Below are positions 15,163 to 21,548 of a stretch of 21,548 nucleotides of DNA, one piece after another. Positions within the stretch are counted from its first letter, which is position 1, and each line of letters begins with the position of its first letter. A model generated the notes under the pieces. That model saw only the letters and a list, made by a program, of their open reading frames with translations. It had not been told where the DNA came from and did no database searches. The position numbers were made by a program, and so were the translations under genes. Source of the stretch: Lachnoclostridium sp. UBA933 (lineage in GTDB: Bacteria; Bacillota; Clostridia; Lachnospirales; Lachnospiraceae); NCBI GenBank assembly GCA_002293545.1, contig DBDL01000070.1:1-21548 (forward strand). The letters run 5' to 3'.

Positions 15163-16617
15163 TTATTGTAACAATGCTTTTTCCAAAGCGTCTACTACAG
15201 TTTCCAAAACCTTGATTCTTGCATACAGCTTTGAGTTGGCTTCAACGATAATCCAAGGGGCATGGGCAGATGAGGTGCGGACAATCATTTCATCTACCGC
15301 TTTTTCATATTCATCCCATTTTTCGCGGTTTCTCCAGTCCTCGTCCGTAATTTTCCATTGCTTCTCCGGTGTTTCCTGTCTTTGCTTAAATCGTCTTTCT
15401 TGTTCCTCTTTATCAATATGCATCCAGAATTTCAATATGACGGCACCGGACTTGGCAATATGCTTTTCCATATTGTTGATTTCATTATATGCCCGTTTCC
15501 ATTCATCCTCTTGGGCAAATCCTTCGACTCTTTCGACCAGGACACGCCCATACCACGTTCGGTCAAAGATTGCCGCATGACCTGCTTTCGGAAATTCCTC
15601 CCAAAACCGCCATAAATAATGATGTGCCCGCTCAATATCATTGGGTGCGGCTACCGGTATGACATGATACCCTCTTGGGTCCATACAATCGGTCAAACGC
15701 TTAATCGCACCGCCTTTTCCGCCGGCATCCCATCCCTCAAAAGCCAGGACGAGCGGAACCCTGTCCTGATACATTTTGCTGTGCAATAAGGACAAACGGT
15801 TCTGCAGATTCTTTTTCTTTTTTTCATATTCTTTATGATTTAAGGTCAGGCTCATATCGACGCCTTGTAAAACTCCGTTCGCAAAGTCACCGGTAACGCC
15901 GTCTACATACAGGTCCGTAATACATTTTGATTTTTCTTTCTGCTCAATTGCGGCTTTCAAACGGTTGATTACGGCAGACATGATTTTACAGGACGCATAT
16001 CTCCTGTCCGTTGATTCCACTACCGTCCACGGTGCATTCGGTACGTCCGTCTGAACCAGCATCCGGTCAAATTTCTCCATGCATTCCTTATAATTCTTAT
16101 TATTTTTCCAATCATCTTTTGTTACCCGCCATTTGGTATTCGGCGTACTTTCCAGCCTTTTAAGACGCCTCTTTTGCTCTTGTTGTGAAATGGCAAGAAA
16201 AAACTTTATAATGACGACACCGTCGTCTGTAAATTGCCTTTCAAATTGAATGATTTCATCCAATTCAAGGTCGTCATATTTGTATGCCCCCAGATACCAG
16301 CTCCGGTCATAAATATGCATTTTCCCTTTCGGAGGTGTCTTCGTAAAAAAACGCCAAAAATAAGGACGCATTTCTTCCTCTTCCGACGCTTTCTCTGTTG
16401 TGAACACACGGAATCCCCTCGGATCAAGAGGACGGATTAAATGATTGATCATCGTTCCTTTTCCCGAAGCACCGAATCCCTCAAAGAGAATCATTACCGG
16501 AATATCCAAGTTGCGGCACTTTCTTTGGATTTCGCCGAACTGGATTTTCATCTTTTCCATCCATTCCTTGTAGTCGCTCTTTTCCATTGATTTGCTTAGG
16601 TCTATTTTATCCAGCAT
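15163..16617 (-). CDS. Two-domain PPK2: polyphosphate:AMP phosphotransferase-like
   Basis: The 484-residue protein is a tandem fusion of two PPK2 domains, the layout of class II PPK2 (Pap), which uses polyphosphate to phosphorylate AMP to ADP. The N-terminal domain has EGFGASGKGT (residues 46-55) and DRSWY (104-108). The C-terminal domain has EGWDAGGKGG (294-303) and DRTWY (352-356). The Walker A aspartate is present only in the second domain (D297); the first has Gly49. In characterised class II enzymes the C-terminal domain is the catalytic one, which fits. GGAGG lies 8 bases before ATG. It stands alone, with its own promoter, and no ppk1 or ppx is in the window. Confidence 0.92.
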   Translation of the reverse strand: MLDKIDLSKSMEKSDYKEWMEKMKIQFGEIQRKCRNLDIPVMILFEGFGASGKGTMINHLIRPLDPRGFRVFTTEKASEEEEMRPYFWRFFTKTPPKGKMHIYDRSWYLGAYKYDDLELDEIIQFERQFTDDGVVIIKFFLAISQQEQKRRLKRLESTPNTKWRVTKDDWKNNKNYKECMEKFDRMLVQTDVPNAPWTVVESTDRRYASCKIMSAVINRLKAAIEQKEKSKCITDLYVDGVTGDFANGVLQGVDMSLTLNHKEYEKKKKNLQNRLSLLHSKMYQDRVPLVLAFEGWDAGGKGGAIKRLTDCMDPRGYHVIPVAAPNDIERAHHYLWRFWEEFPKAGHAAIFDRTWYGRVLVERVEGFAQEDEWKRAYNEINNMEKHIAKSGAVILKFWMHIDKEEQERRFKQRQETPEKQWKITDEDWRNREKWDEYEKAVDEMIVRTSSAHAPWIIVEANSKLYARIKVLETVVDALEKALLQ

Positions 16618-16681
16618 AGAAATTACCTCCGTTTATTTTTCCTGCATTATGGTTTCCATCCTTAACAATCTTTATATCCGT

Positions 16682-16710
16682 ATCTTACCATGAATCAAAT
16701 GAAGTATCAA
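16682..16710 (-). promoter_or_regulatory. Promoter of the PPK2 gene
   Basis: On the minus strand: -35 TTGATA (16705-16710), a 17-base spacer and -10 TAAGAT (16682-16687). The leader is about 55-60 bases. Confidence 0.55.
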
Positions 16711-16726
16711 CAATGGGTTTCTCCTT

Positions 16727-16755
16727 TTTACAGTTTCCCCTGACTGTGATACAAT
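16727..16755 (+). promoter_or_regulatory. Promoter of the AraC-family gene
   Basis: -35 TTTACA (16727-16732), a 17-base spacer and -10 TACAAT (16750-16755) preceded by TGA (extended -10). The leader is about 135 bases and holds a small inverted repeat TGTGCA/TGCACA (16863-16880) just before the ribosome binding site. Confidence 0.6.
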
Positions 16756-16896
16756 AATACGGCAGATAAAAGCACAAAATATCATGAAAGAAAATAATAT
16801 TTCCCGTATCATTGTCTTTAATGGAAAGGGAGATAGCGTGAAGCCAATAACATTTTCATTTTATGTGCAAAAACATGCACAGGAACGGAGAGTATT

Positions 16897-17779
16897 ATGG
16901 ATTGGATTACCAGTATCCAACGGGCGGTTGATTATATGGAATCTCATATTTGCGAGCCCATTAATTATGAAGAAACGGCAAAGCAGGCATATTCGTCCAG
17001 CTTTCATTTTCAGCGGGTATTTCATATTTTATGCGGTTATACATTAGGCGAATACCTCCGCATGAGGCGGCTTTCCCTTGCGGGGAGCGAGCTTGCCTCA
17101 TCGGACTGCCGGGTAATTGATATCTGCACTAAAATACGGTTATGACACACCGGAAAGTTTCAGCCGGGCATTTACCAAGTTTCACGGTGTATCCCCCTCA
17201 CGCGTAAAATCCGGAAACGTCACGCTCAAGTCCTTTTCGCCGCTTGCAGTAAAATTAATCTTGGAAGGAGGAAATACAATCCACTACAGAATTGAAAGAA
17301 AAGAAGCATTTCGGCTGATTTGCAGCAGGCTCCGGGCACCATATCATTCGGAACTGACAACCGAACAAATCATCCGGCAGTTTTGGCGGGAGCGCACGGA
17401 AGACGGTACGATTTCTTCGTTGTGCCGCCACATTCCCAAGGATGATATTTTTAAAGACAGTATCGTCGGGGCCAGTTTCGGCAGGGATGCGGCTGACAAG
17501 GAATTTCCGTATGCCATCGGCGCTTATTATAAAGGGATGCCGGTACTCGATCAGCGGCTTACGATTGAGGAAATTCCCGCTCATACCTATGCGGTTTTCC
17601 CTTGCACCGGCAAACTGCCTGAGGCGTTTATGGAACTCTATGGGAAAGTATACAGTGAGTTTTTTCCGGCCAGTGAATACCAGCCTGCCGGCGGTACGGA
17701 TTTTGAAGTCTATCCCAGTGCCGATGTATCGAATCCCGAATATACCTGTGAGTTTTGGGTGGCTGTGGAAAAGAAATAG
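16897..17779 (+). pseudogene. AraC-family regulator with GyrI-like domain, broken by a +1 frameshift
   Basis: The first part (from the ATG at 16897, behind CGGAGAG) encodes an N-terminal AraC HTH (MDWITSIQRAVDYMESHI, SSFHFQRVFH, LGEYLRMRRL). It runs into TGA at 17142-17144 soon after RVIDI. The next frame resumes exactly where it should, with ALKYGYDTPESFSRAFTKF. One extra base around 17123-17125 (reading ATCTGCA instead of ATCGCA) explains it, and removing it gives a normal protein of about 293 residues. The C-terminal part is a GyrI-like/SOUL-type effector domain (from about residue 128 to the end) found in Rob- and BltR-like regulators. Either the gene is inactive or the base is a sequencing error. 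If the error is real, the second DNA-binding helix is lost from the first fragment. It may form a unit with the serine hydrolase 61 bases downstream. Confidence 0.85.
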
Positions 17780-17840
17780 TCTGCGGAGATGAAATCCTTT
17801 GACGAATTATTAAAATATAAAATGACGGGAGATATGTATA

Positions 17841-18833
17841 ATGAATCAAAAAAATAGGTCAGAAGCAATCAATAAGCTAGAAACGATGGTAAATCAAAAG
17901 TATAGCAATATTACCGGAATCAATGTTTTGAAAGGCGGGGAAGCCGTTTATGAAAAATATTTTAACAATTATACCGCAGCCGACCCAATTCATGTCGCAT
18001 CGGTAACAAAAAGTATTTTTTCCGCCTTAATTGGCATTGCCATAGAAAAGGGTTATATAAAAAATACGGAACAGAAAATAATTGACTTTTTTCCAGACGA
18101 TACGGTGCGGCAAGACGAAAAAACATTTCAAAATATCACGGTGAAGGATATGATTACGATGACCGCTCCTTACAAGTATGAAACAGAGCCATATGAAGAA
18201 TTTTTTTCAAGTGAAAACTGGATGGAGTTTGCCTTCGATTGTTTGGGCGGTGACGGACCAATCGGTGAGTTTCATTATTCAGCTATTGTCGGGACGCATA
18301 TTTTATCCGGTATCCTTACAAAGGTGACCGGACAATCCGTATTTAATTTTGCCAAGGAAAATTTATTTGTACCGTTGGGAATTGAGGTGAAAGATCATGT
18401 GATACTGCATAATAAAGAGGAACACATGGCTTTCTTTCAGGGGAAAGGTACCAGCGGCTGGGCAGCCGATATGCAGGGAATCAATCCGGCAGGCTGGGGA
18501 CTCACTTTAACCGCCGGGGATATGGCGAAAATCGGTCAGTTATACCTGAACCGCGGAGTATGGAATACCAAACAAATCATCCCTGCCGGATGGATTGACG
18601 AAAGTACACAAATACACAGCAGATGGGGTGAGTTGTCCTATGGATATCTGTGGTGGATTATCGACGGCAGCAAACGATCCTATGCCGCTATGGGGGACGG
18701 GGGAAATGTGATTTATATTAATACACAGAATGAAATCGTTGTTTCTATCGCCGCAATTTTTAAACCGGATGTTTATGACCGGATTGAATTGATTCAAGAA
18801 CAGATTGAACCGGTTTTTGAAAATTGCCTGTGA
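17841..18833 (+). CDS. Serine hydrolase, class C beta-lactamase / PBP family
   Basis: The 330-residue protein has the penicillin-binding-protein-like fold: SVTK catalytic tetrad (Ser54, Lys57), YSA as the Tyr-x-Asn-like motif (Tyr146; the third residue is Ala rather than Asn) and a late GDGG in place of the KTG/HTG triad. No signal peptide is visible, so it is likely cytoplasmic and more like an esterase or peptidase than a secreted beta-lactamase. GGGAGA lies about 10 bases before ATG. The AraC-type regulator directly upstream suggests joint expression. The substrate is unknown, and hydrolysis of antibiotics should not be assumed. Confidence 0.88.
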   Translation: MNQKNRSEAINKLETMVNQKYSNITGINVLKGGEAVYEKYFNNYTAADPIHVASVTKSIFSALIGIAIEKGYIKNTEQKIIDFFPDDTVRQDEKTFQNITVKDMITMTAPYKYETEPYEEFFSSENWMEFAFDCLGGDGPIGEFHYSAIVGTHILSGILTKVTGQSVFNFAKENLFVPLGIEVKDHVILHNKEEHMAFFQGKGTSGWAADMQGINPAGWGLTLTAGDMAKIGQLYLNRGVWNTKQIIPAGWIDESTQIHSRWGELSYGYLWWIIDGSKRSYAAMGDGGNVIYINTQNEIVVSIAAIFKPDVYDRIELIQEQIEPVFENCL

Positions 18834-18844
18834 TGCTTTGTCAT

Positions 18845-18884
18845 GCTCCGGTATATGGTTTCATTTCTTCCGAACCGCCGGAGC
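18845..18884. terminator. Weak candidate hairpin between convergent genes
   Basis: GCTCCGG (18845-18851) pairs with CCGGAGC (18878-18884) across a 26-base loop. There is no T-run. It is the only dyad seen between the serine hydrolase (+) and neuA-like (-) genes. Confidence 0.3.
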
Positions 18885-18910
18885 CATTATAAACAGAGGG
18901 TTCGTACATG

Positions 18911-19621
18911 TCATATCGGGAGTTCTCCGTCCTTAATCGTCAGGAGCCGCTTCGCCAATTCCAAATCTTTGCCGCTGTCAATATCCACAGAATGTTCTTC
19001 CTCCATCAGAAAACCAATGGGATTATCATTAAAACTGAGTGTTTCATCAATATCCGCGGTAAGATTTATATAAATACTTCCGTTCACCGCAACGTATGGC
19101 TTCATATCCTGACGTCTGACCGTACTTGTTCCCAATATCAATGGCGTTAATTCCGATTCGTCATTCATACTGCGAATCAAAACAGGGGAATCACGAACAG
19201 GGGATACGGATAATAGTCCTTTTCTCCCATGCTTATAAAATTCATTTACCGCTTGTTCAATATCTCTGTATGTTCTCAGCGGAGAAGTCGGCTGCAGCAA
19301 AACCAGCACATCATAAATTCTGCCGTTGTCCTTTAACTGCCCTATGGCATGAAGAACGGCATCAATCGTTTTTGCTCTGTCCGACGCAAGCGCCTTTGGT
19401 CTGAGAAAGGGGGTCTCCGCACCGTATTCCCTTGCGATACCCGCAATTTCTTCACTGTCCGTCGTCACAATGACATCATCAATCGCACTGCATTTTTTTG
19501 CCGCTTCGATGGTATATGAAATAAGCGGTTTTCTGCATAAGGAAACGATATTTTTATTTTTGATCCCCTTACTTCCGCTTCTTGCCGGAATCAAAGCGAG
19601 AATTCTGTCATGCTCTTTCAT
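18911..19621 (-). CDS. neuA: Acylneuraminate cytidylyltransferase (CMP-nonulosonate synthetase)
   Basis: This enzyme activates a nonulosonic acid (sialic, legionaminic or similar) with CTP to give the CMP-sugar donor. Motifs: nucleotide-binding IPARSGSKGIKNKNI near the N-terminus, TDSEEIAGIAREYGAETPFLRP, LQPTSPLR and a terminal SVDIDSGKDLELAKRLL. The ATG at 19621 is used, giving 236 residues, the normal family length. The frame extends upstream to a TTG at 19675 right after the neuC stop, but that adds an unneeded 18-residue leader; the ribosome site at 19621 is only an AAAGGGAAAG-like run. It is the last gene of the maf-neuC-neuA run. Whether the sugar is Neu5Ac or a legionaminic acid relative cannot be told. 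Confidence 0.88.
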   Translation of the reverse strand: MKEHDRILALIPARSGSKGIKNKNIVSLCRKPLISYTIEAAKKCSAIDDVIVTTDSEEIAGIAREYGAETPFLRPKALASDRAKTIDAVLHAIGQLKDNGRIYDVLVLLQPTSPLRTYRDIEQAVNEFYKHGRKGLLSVSPVRDSPVLIRSMNDESELTPLILGTSTVRRQDMKPYVAVNGSIYINLTADIDETLSFNDNPIGFLMEEEHSVDIDSGKDLELAKRLLTIKDGELPI

Positions 19622-19675
19622 CAAATGTTTTCTTTCCCTTTCGCTGATTTGAGTAAAATTTTGATGAATTGTCAA

Positions 19676-20815
19676 TCACAAATCATTGTAGTCAACAAAT
19701 ATTTTTTGGAGCGGTAAATTCCATATTTCTTTATTTTGAATGATTTCCATAAACTGTCCGGTACTGTTTCCGTTTCCGAACACATCGTTTTTGATACGGT
19801 ACTCGTCAATTCTTTTTATTGCCTGCAAAATCTCATTTCTTTTTGGTTCCACGTGCTGGATATTTTTTAGTATTTCAATATGATATCTGCCGTTTTGTCT
19901 TGTACCGATATCAATCGCCGGAATTCCATATATTCCGCTCTCCCTTATACCGGCACTGGAGTTTCCCGCAATAAAATCCGAGTGCTTTAACAGAGTCAAA
20001 AAGTATTCAAATCGAATCGACGGATAAATCCGAAAGTGATCGTTTCCTTTCCACTTCTTTATCTCATCCAGAATAATTTCTGTTCCCAGATCATTGTTGG
20101 GGTATATAACCACATAATCTTTTCCGGTTTCTTCCAGAGTATCCGCTATCTCCCGAATCTGCCTGCCAATTGTGTCCTGTTCTGTCGTAACCGGATGGAA
20201 TGCAAAGACAGCATATCGCTGAAAAGGGATTTCATAGTAATCCTTCACAAATTCAATTCGGGGCAGACGGTCTGATTTCATCACATCAATATCCGGCGAG
20301 CCGATTACATAGATATTTTTTTCATCCTCGCCCAACTGTACAAGGCGGGCTGCCGCTTCTTTATTCGACACCATATGGAGATGGGCAAATTTCGTAATGG
20401 CGTGCCGGATGGAATCATCAATCGTCCCCGTAATTTCGCCGCCTTCGATGTGAGCAACAATAATATTATTCAATGCGCCGACAATGGCGCCTGCCAGTGC
20501 GTCGGTCCGATCTCCGTGAACAACAATCATATCCGGATGAATACTTTCCGCATAGCTGCTCATATTCATCAGAACATTTCCGAGGTTCCGGCTCATATTG
20601 TTCGTATACTGCTGACCGAACGCAACATATATATTTTTGTAATGATCCTTCAGCACTTCCTTATAGGTGTTTCCGTACAGGGCAATCAAATGCATCCCCG
20701 AAACATAAACAAAGGCTTCTAAACCGGCGGCGGCTTCCACGCTTTGAATCAGTGTTTTTATTTTACCGTAATCCGCCCTCGTCCCCGTAATAAATAATAT
20801 TTTCTTTGTTTTCAT
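19676..20815 (-). CDS. neuC: UDP-N-acetylglucosamine 2-epimerase, hydrolysing (NeuC/LegG type)
   Basis: This enzyme converts a UDP-HexNAc to a ManNAc-type sugar plus UDP, the first committed step toward sialic or legionaminic acid. The 379-residue protein has the WecB/NeuC GT-B fold markers: ITGTRADYGK at the N-terminus, HGDRTDALAGA, HIEGGEITGTIDDSIRHAITK and the late GNSSAGIRE. Length is normal. GGGGGAG sits about 5 bases before the ATG at 20815. It lies 21 bases after the Maf-like gene and is followed by the CMP-synthetase. The synthase (NeuB-like) that condenses with PEP is not in the window and probably lies upstream on the minus strand. Confidence 0.9.
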   Translation of the reverse strand: MKTKKILFITGTRADYGKIKTLIQSVEAAAGLEAFVYVSGMHLIALYGNTYKEVLKDHYKNIYVAFGQQYTNNMSRNLGNVLMNMSSYAESIHPDMIVVHGDRTDALAGAIVGALNNIIVAHIEGGEITGTIDDSIRHAITKFAHLHMVSNKEAAARLVQLGEDEKNIYVIGSPDIDVMKSDRLPRIEFVKDYYEIPFQRYAVFAFHPVTTEQDTIGRQIREIADTLEETGKDYVVIYPNNDLGTEIILDEIKKWKGNDHFRIYPSIRFEYFLTLLKHSDFIAGNSSAGIRESGIYGIPAIDIGTRQNGRYHIEILKNIQHVEPKRNEILQAIKRIDEYRIKNDVFGNGNSTGQFMEIIQNKEIWNLPLQKIFVDYNDL

Positions 20816-20836
20816 TGGCTTGCTCCCCCGCAGAAT

Positions 20837-21547
20837 TTATATACATTCTTCCAATGTACAGATTTTCATTCCCTTTATTTTGGCGCCGCCTTCTGTTGCA
20901 TCAATAAAAACAGTGTTTTTTTCTCCCTCAATACGTCTTTCAATCCATTTCCGGAACATATCTAAGCTCCTGCTTGTGTATACCATTTTTCCATAAACAT
21001 CTTCCGTCTGAATCGCGTCCTGTCCAAACGATATGCTGCCGGCCCCGCCGTCCTGACAATGCGCTTTATTATCCGGGTAAGCCAAATCCAGTCCCAGGCA
21101 TATAATCCTTGCGCATCCCAGTTGTATCCCCAAATCAATTGCTGTGGTTGAAACGGAACTGCCTGTGTTGACACAAAAACTGTTATGTTCCTTTGCATAC
21201 TGTTCGGCGGGTTTATAACCGTTTTGACACAGCAGGTATTTCTTGCCGGAATAGTTTTTTGCAATATCCTGATTCATCGTTGATAAACCAATCAGCGGGA
21301 TTTTTTCGGCTTCCGCTCCGCTTATCTGACCGTAGGACACCGGTTTGGCATCTGTAAAAATAACATAATCGGGAAGGATGTTCTCCTTTAACAGTTTTTT
21401 AAATACCGCGCCGATACTTAACATAACCGCATCCGGGTTTGATTTCTTTATTTCTCTTAATTGCCTTATGTTTTTGTCCAGTGAAGGACCTGCCGCAATC
21501 AGAAACAAGTCCTTGTTCTTAAAATCATTTTCTATTTCGCCGATAAA
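20837..21547 (-). CDS. Maf/DUF115 family protein, probable flagellin glycosyltransferase (5' part cut by window edge)
   Basis: The frame stays open to the right edge (FIGEIENDFKNKDLFLI precedes the conserved IAAGPSLDKN), so the N-terminal part is missing and 236 residues remain. The segment has the DUF115/MAF_flag10 core: AAGPSLDKNIRQL, DYVIFTDAKP, the NTGSSVSTTAIDLGIQLG stretch and LGLDLAYPDNKAHCQDG. Such motility accessory factors transfer nonulosonic acids to flagellin and usually sit in flagellar glycosylation clusters. The neuC and neuA genes immediately downstream match that role. It could instead be another DUF115 enzyme, but context makes this unlikely. Confidence 0.85.
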   Translation of the reverse strand, partial: FIGEIENDFKNKDLFLIAAGPSLDKNIRQLREIKKSNPDAVMLSIGAVFKKLLKENILPDYVIFTDAKPVSYGQISGAEAEKIPLIGLSTMNQDIAKNYSGKKYLLCQNGYKPAEQYAKEHNSFCVNTGSSVSTTAIDLGIQLGCARIICLGLDLAYPDNKAHCQDGGAGSISFGQDAIQTEDVYGKMVYTSRSLDMFRKWIERRIEGEKNTVFIDATEGGAKIKGMKICTLEECI

Positions 21548-21548
21548 A

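Noticed and set aside
16784-17047. 87-codon plus-strand frame starting in the AraC leader
   Set aside because: It overlaps the well-supported AraC reading frame in another frame, has only a weak start context and no recognisable motif.
17110-17145. Programmed ribosomal frameshift in the AraC gene
   Set aside because: No slippery heptamer, internal Shine-Dalgarno or downstream structure is visible; a single-base insertion explains the break.

Overview
The window looks like the chromosome of a low-to-mid-GC Gram-positive anaerobe of the Clostridia, most likely Lachnospiraceae. The pointers are the GyrA sequence style, strong AGGAGG-type ribosome binding sites, a split class I Fe-S fumarase, a perfect CIRCE operator, and a Maf/sialic-acid type flagellar glycosylation cluster that suggests a motile cell. 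Species cannot be named from the sequence alone. Both ends cut through genes: gyrA at the left and a maf-like gene at the right.

Layout. 1-3948 (+): gyrA (first codons missing) overlaps the fumarase alpha gene, which is followed by fumarase beta. 4006-8798: a LysR regulator (+) runs tail-to-tail, with a 9-base overlap, into a four-gene minus-strand sulfate/thiosulfate ABC importer operon (sbp-cysT-cysW-cysA). That operon has a clear sigma-A promoter at 8851-8879. 9073-9160: tRNA-Ser(GCT) with its own promoter and a candidate terminator. 9312-10004: an AIM24-family protein followed by an elaborate set of inverted repeats. 10182-10634 (-): an Hsp20 chaperone under a CIRCE/HrcA operator. 10883-12178: a DUF4143-type AAA ATPase whose proline codon use differs from its neighbours and which may be acquired. 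12350-13288 (-): a DUF4349-type lipoprotein. 13466-15116 (+): a 41-codon small ORF translationally coupled to a two-gene ABC-2 exporter, behind a promoter carrying a perfect dyad. 15163-16617 (-): a two-domain PPK2 polyphosphate kinase. 16897-18833 (+): an AraC/GyrI-like regulator broken by a single-base frameshift, then a serine hydrolase of the beta-lactamase/PBP class. 18911-21547 (-): neuA-like, neuC-like and a partial maf/DUF115 gene, transcribed maf to neuC to neuA.

How the genes fit together. The sulfur importer is a complete unit: lipoprotein receptor, two permeases and one ATPase. The neighbouring LysR gene is a plausible regulator, by position only. The right-edge cluster makes and activates a nonulosonic acid (sialic or legionaminic type), and the Maf protein probably transfers it to flagellin. 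The synthase and remaining steps would lie beyond the right edge.

No CRISPR array, insertion sequence, phage module or recognisable defence system is visible. The least explained items are the coupled 41-codon ORF with its operator-like dyad, the overlapping hairpins after the AIM24 gene, an 18-bp perfect palindrome next to hsp20, and the possibly acquired DUF4143 ATPase.
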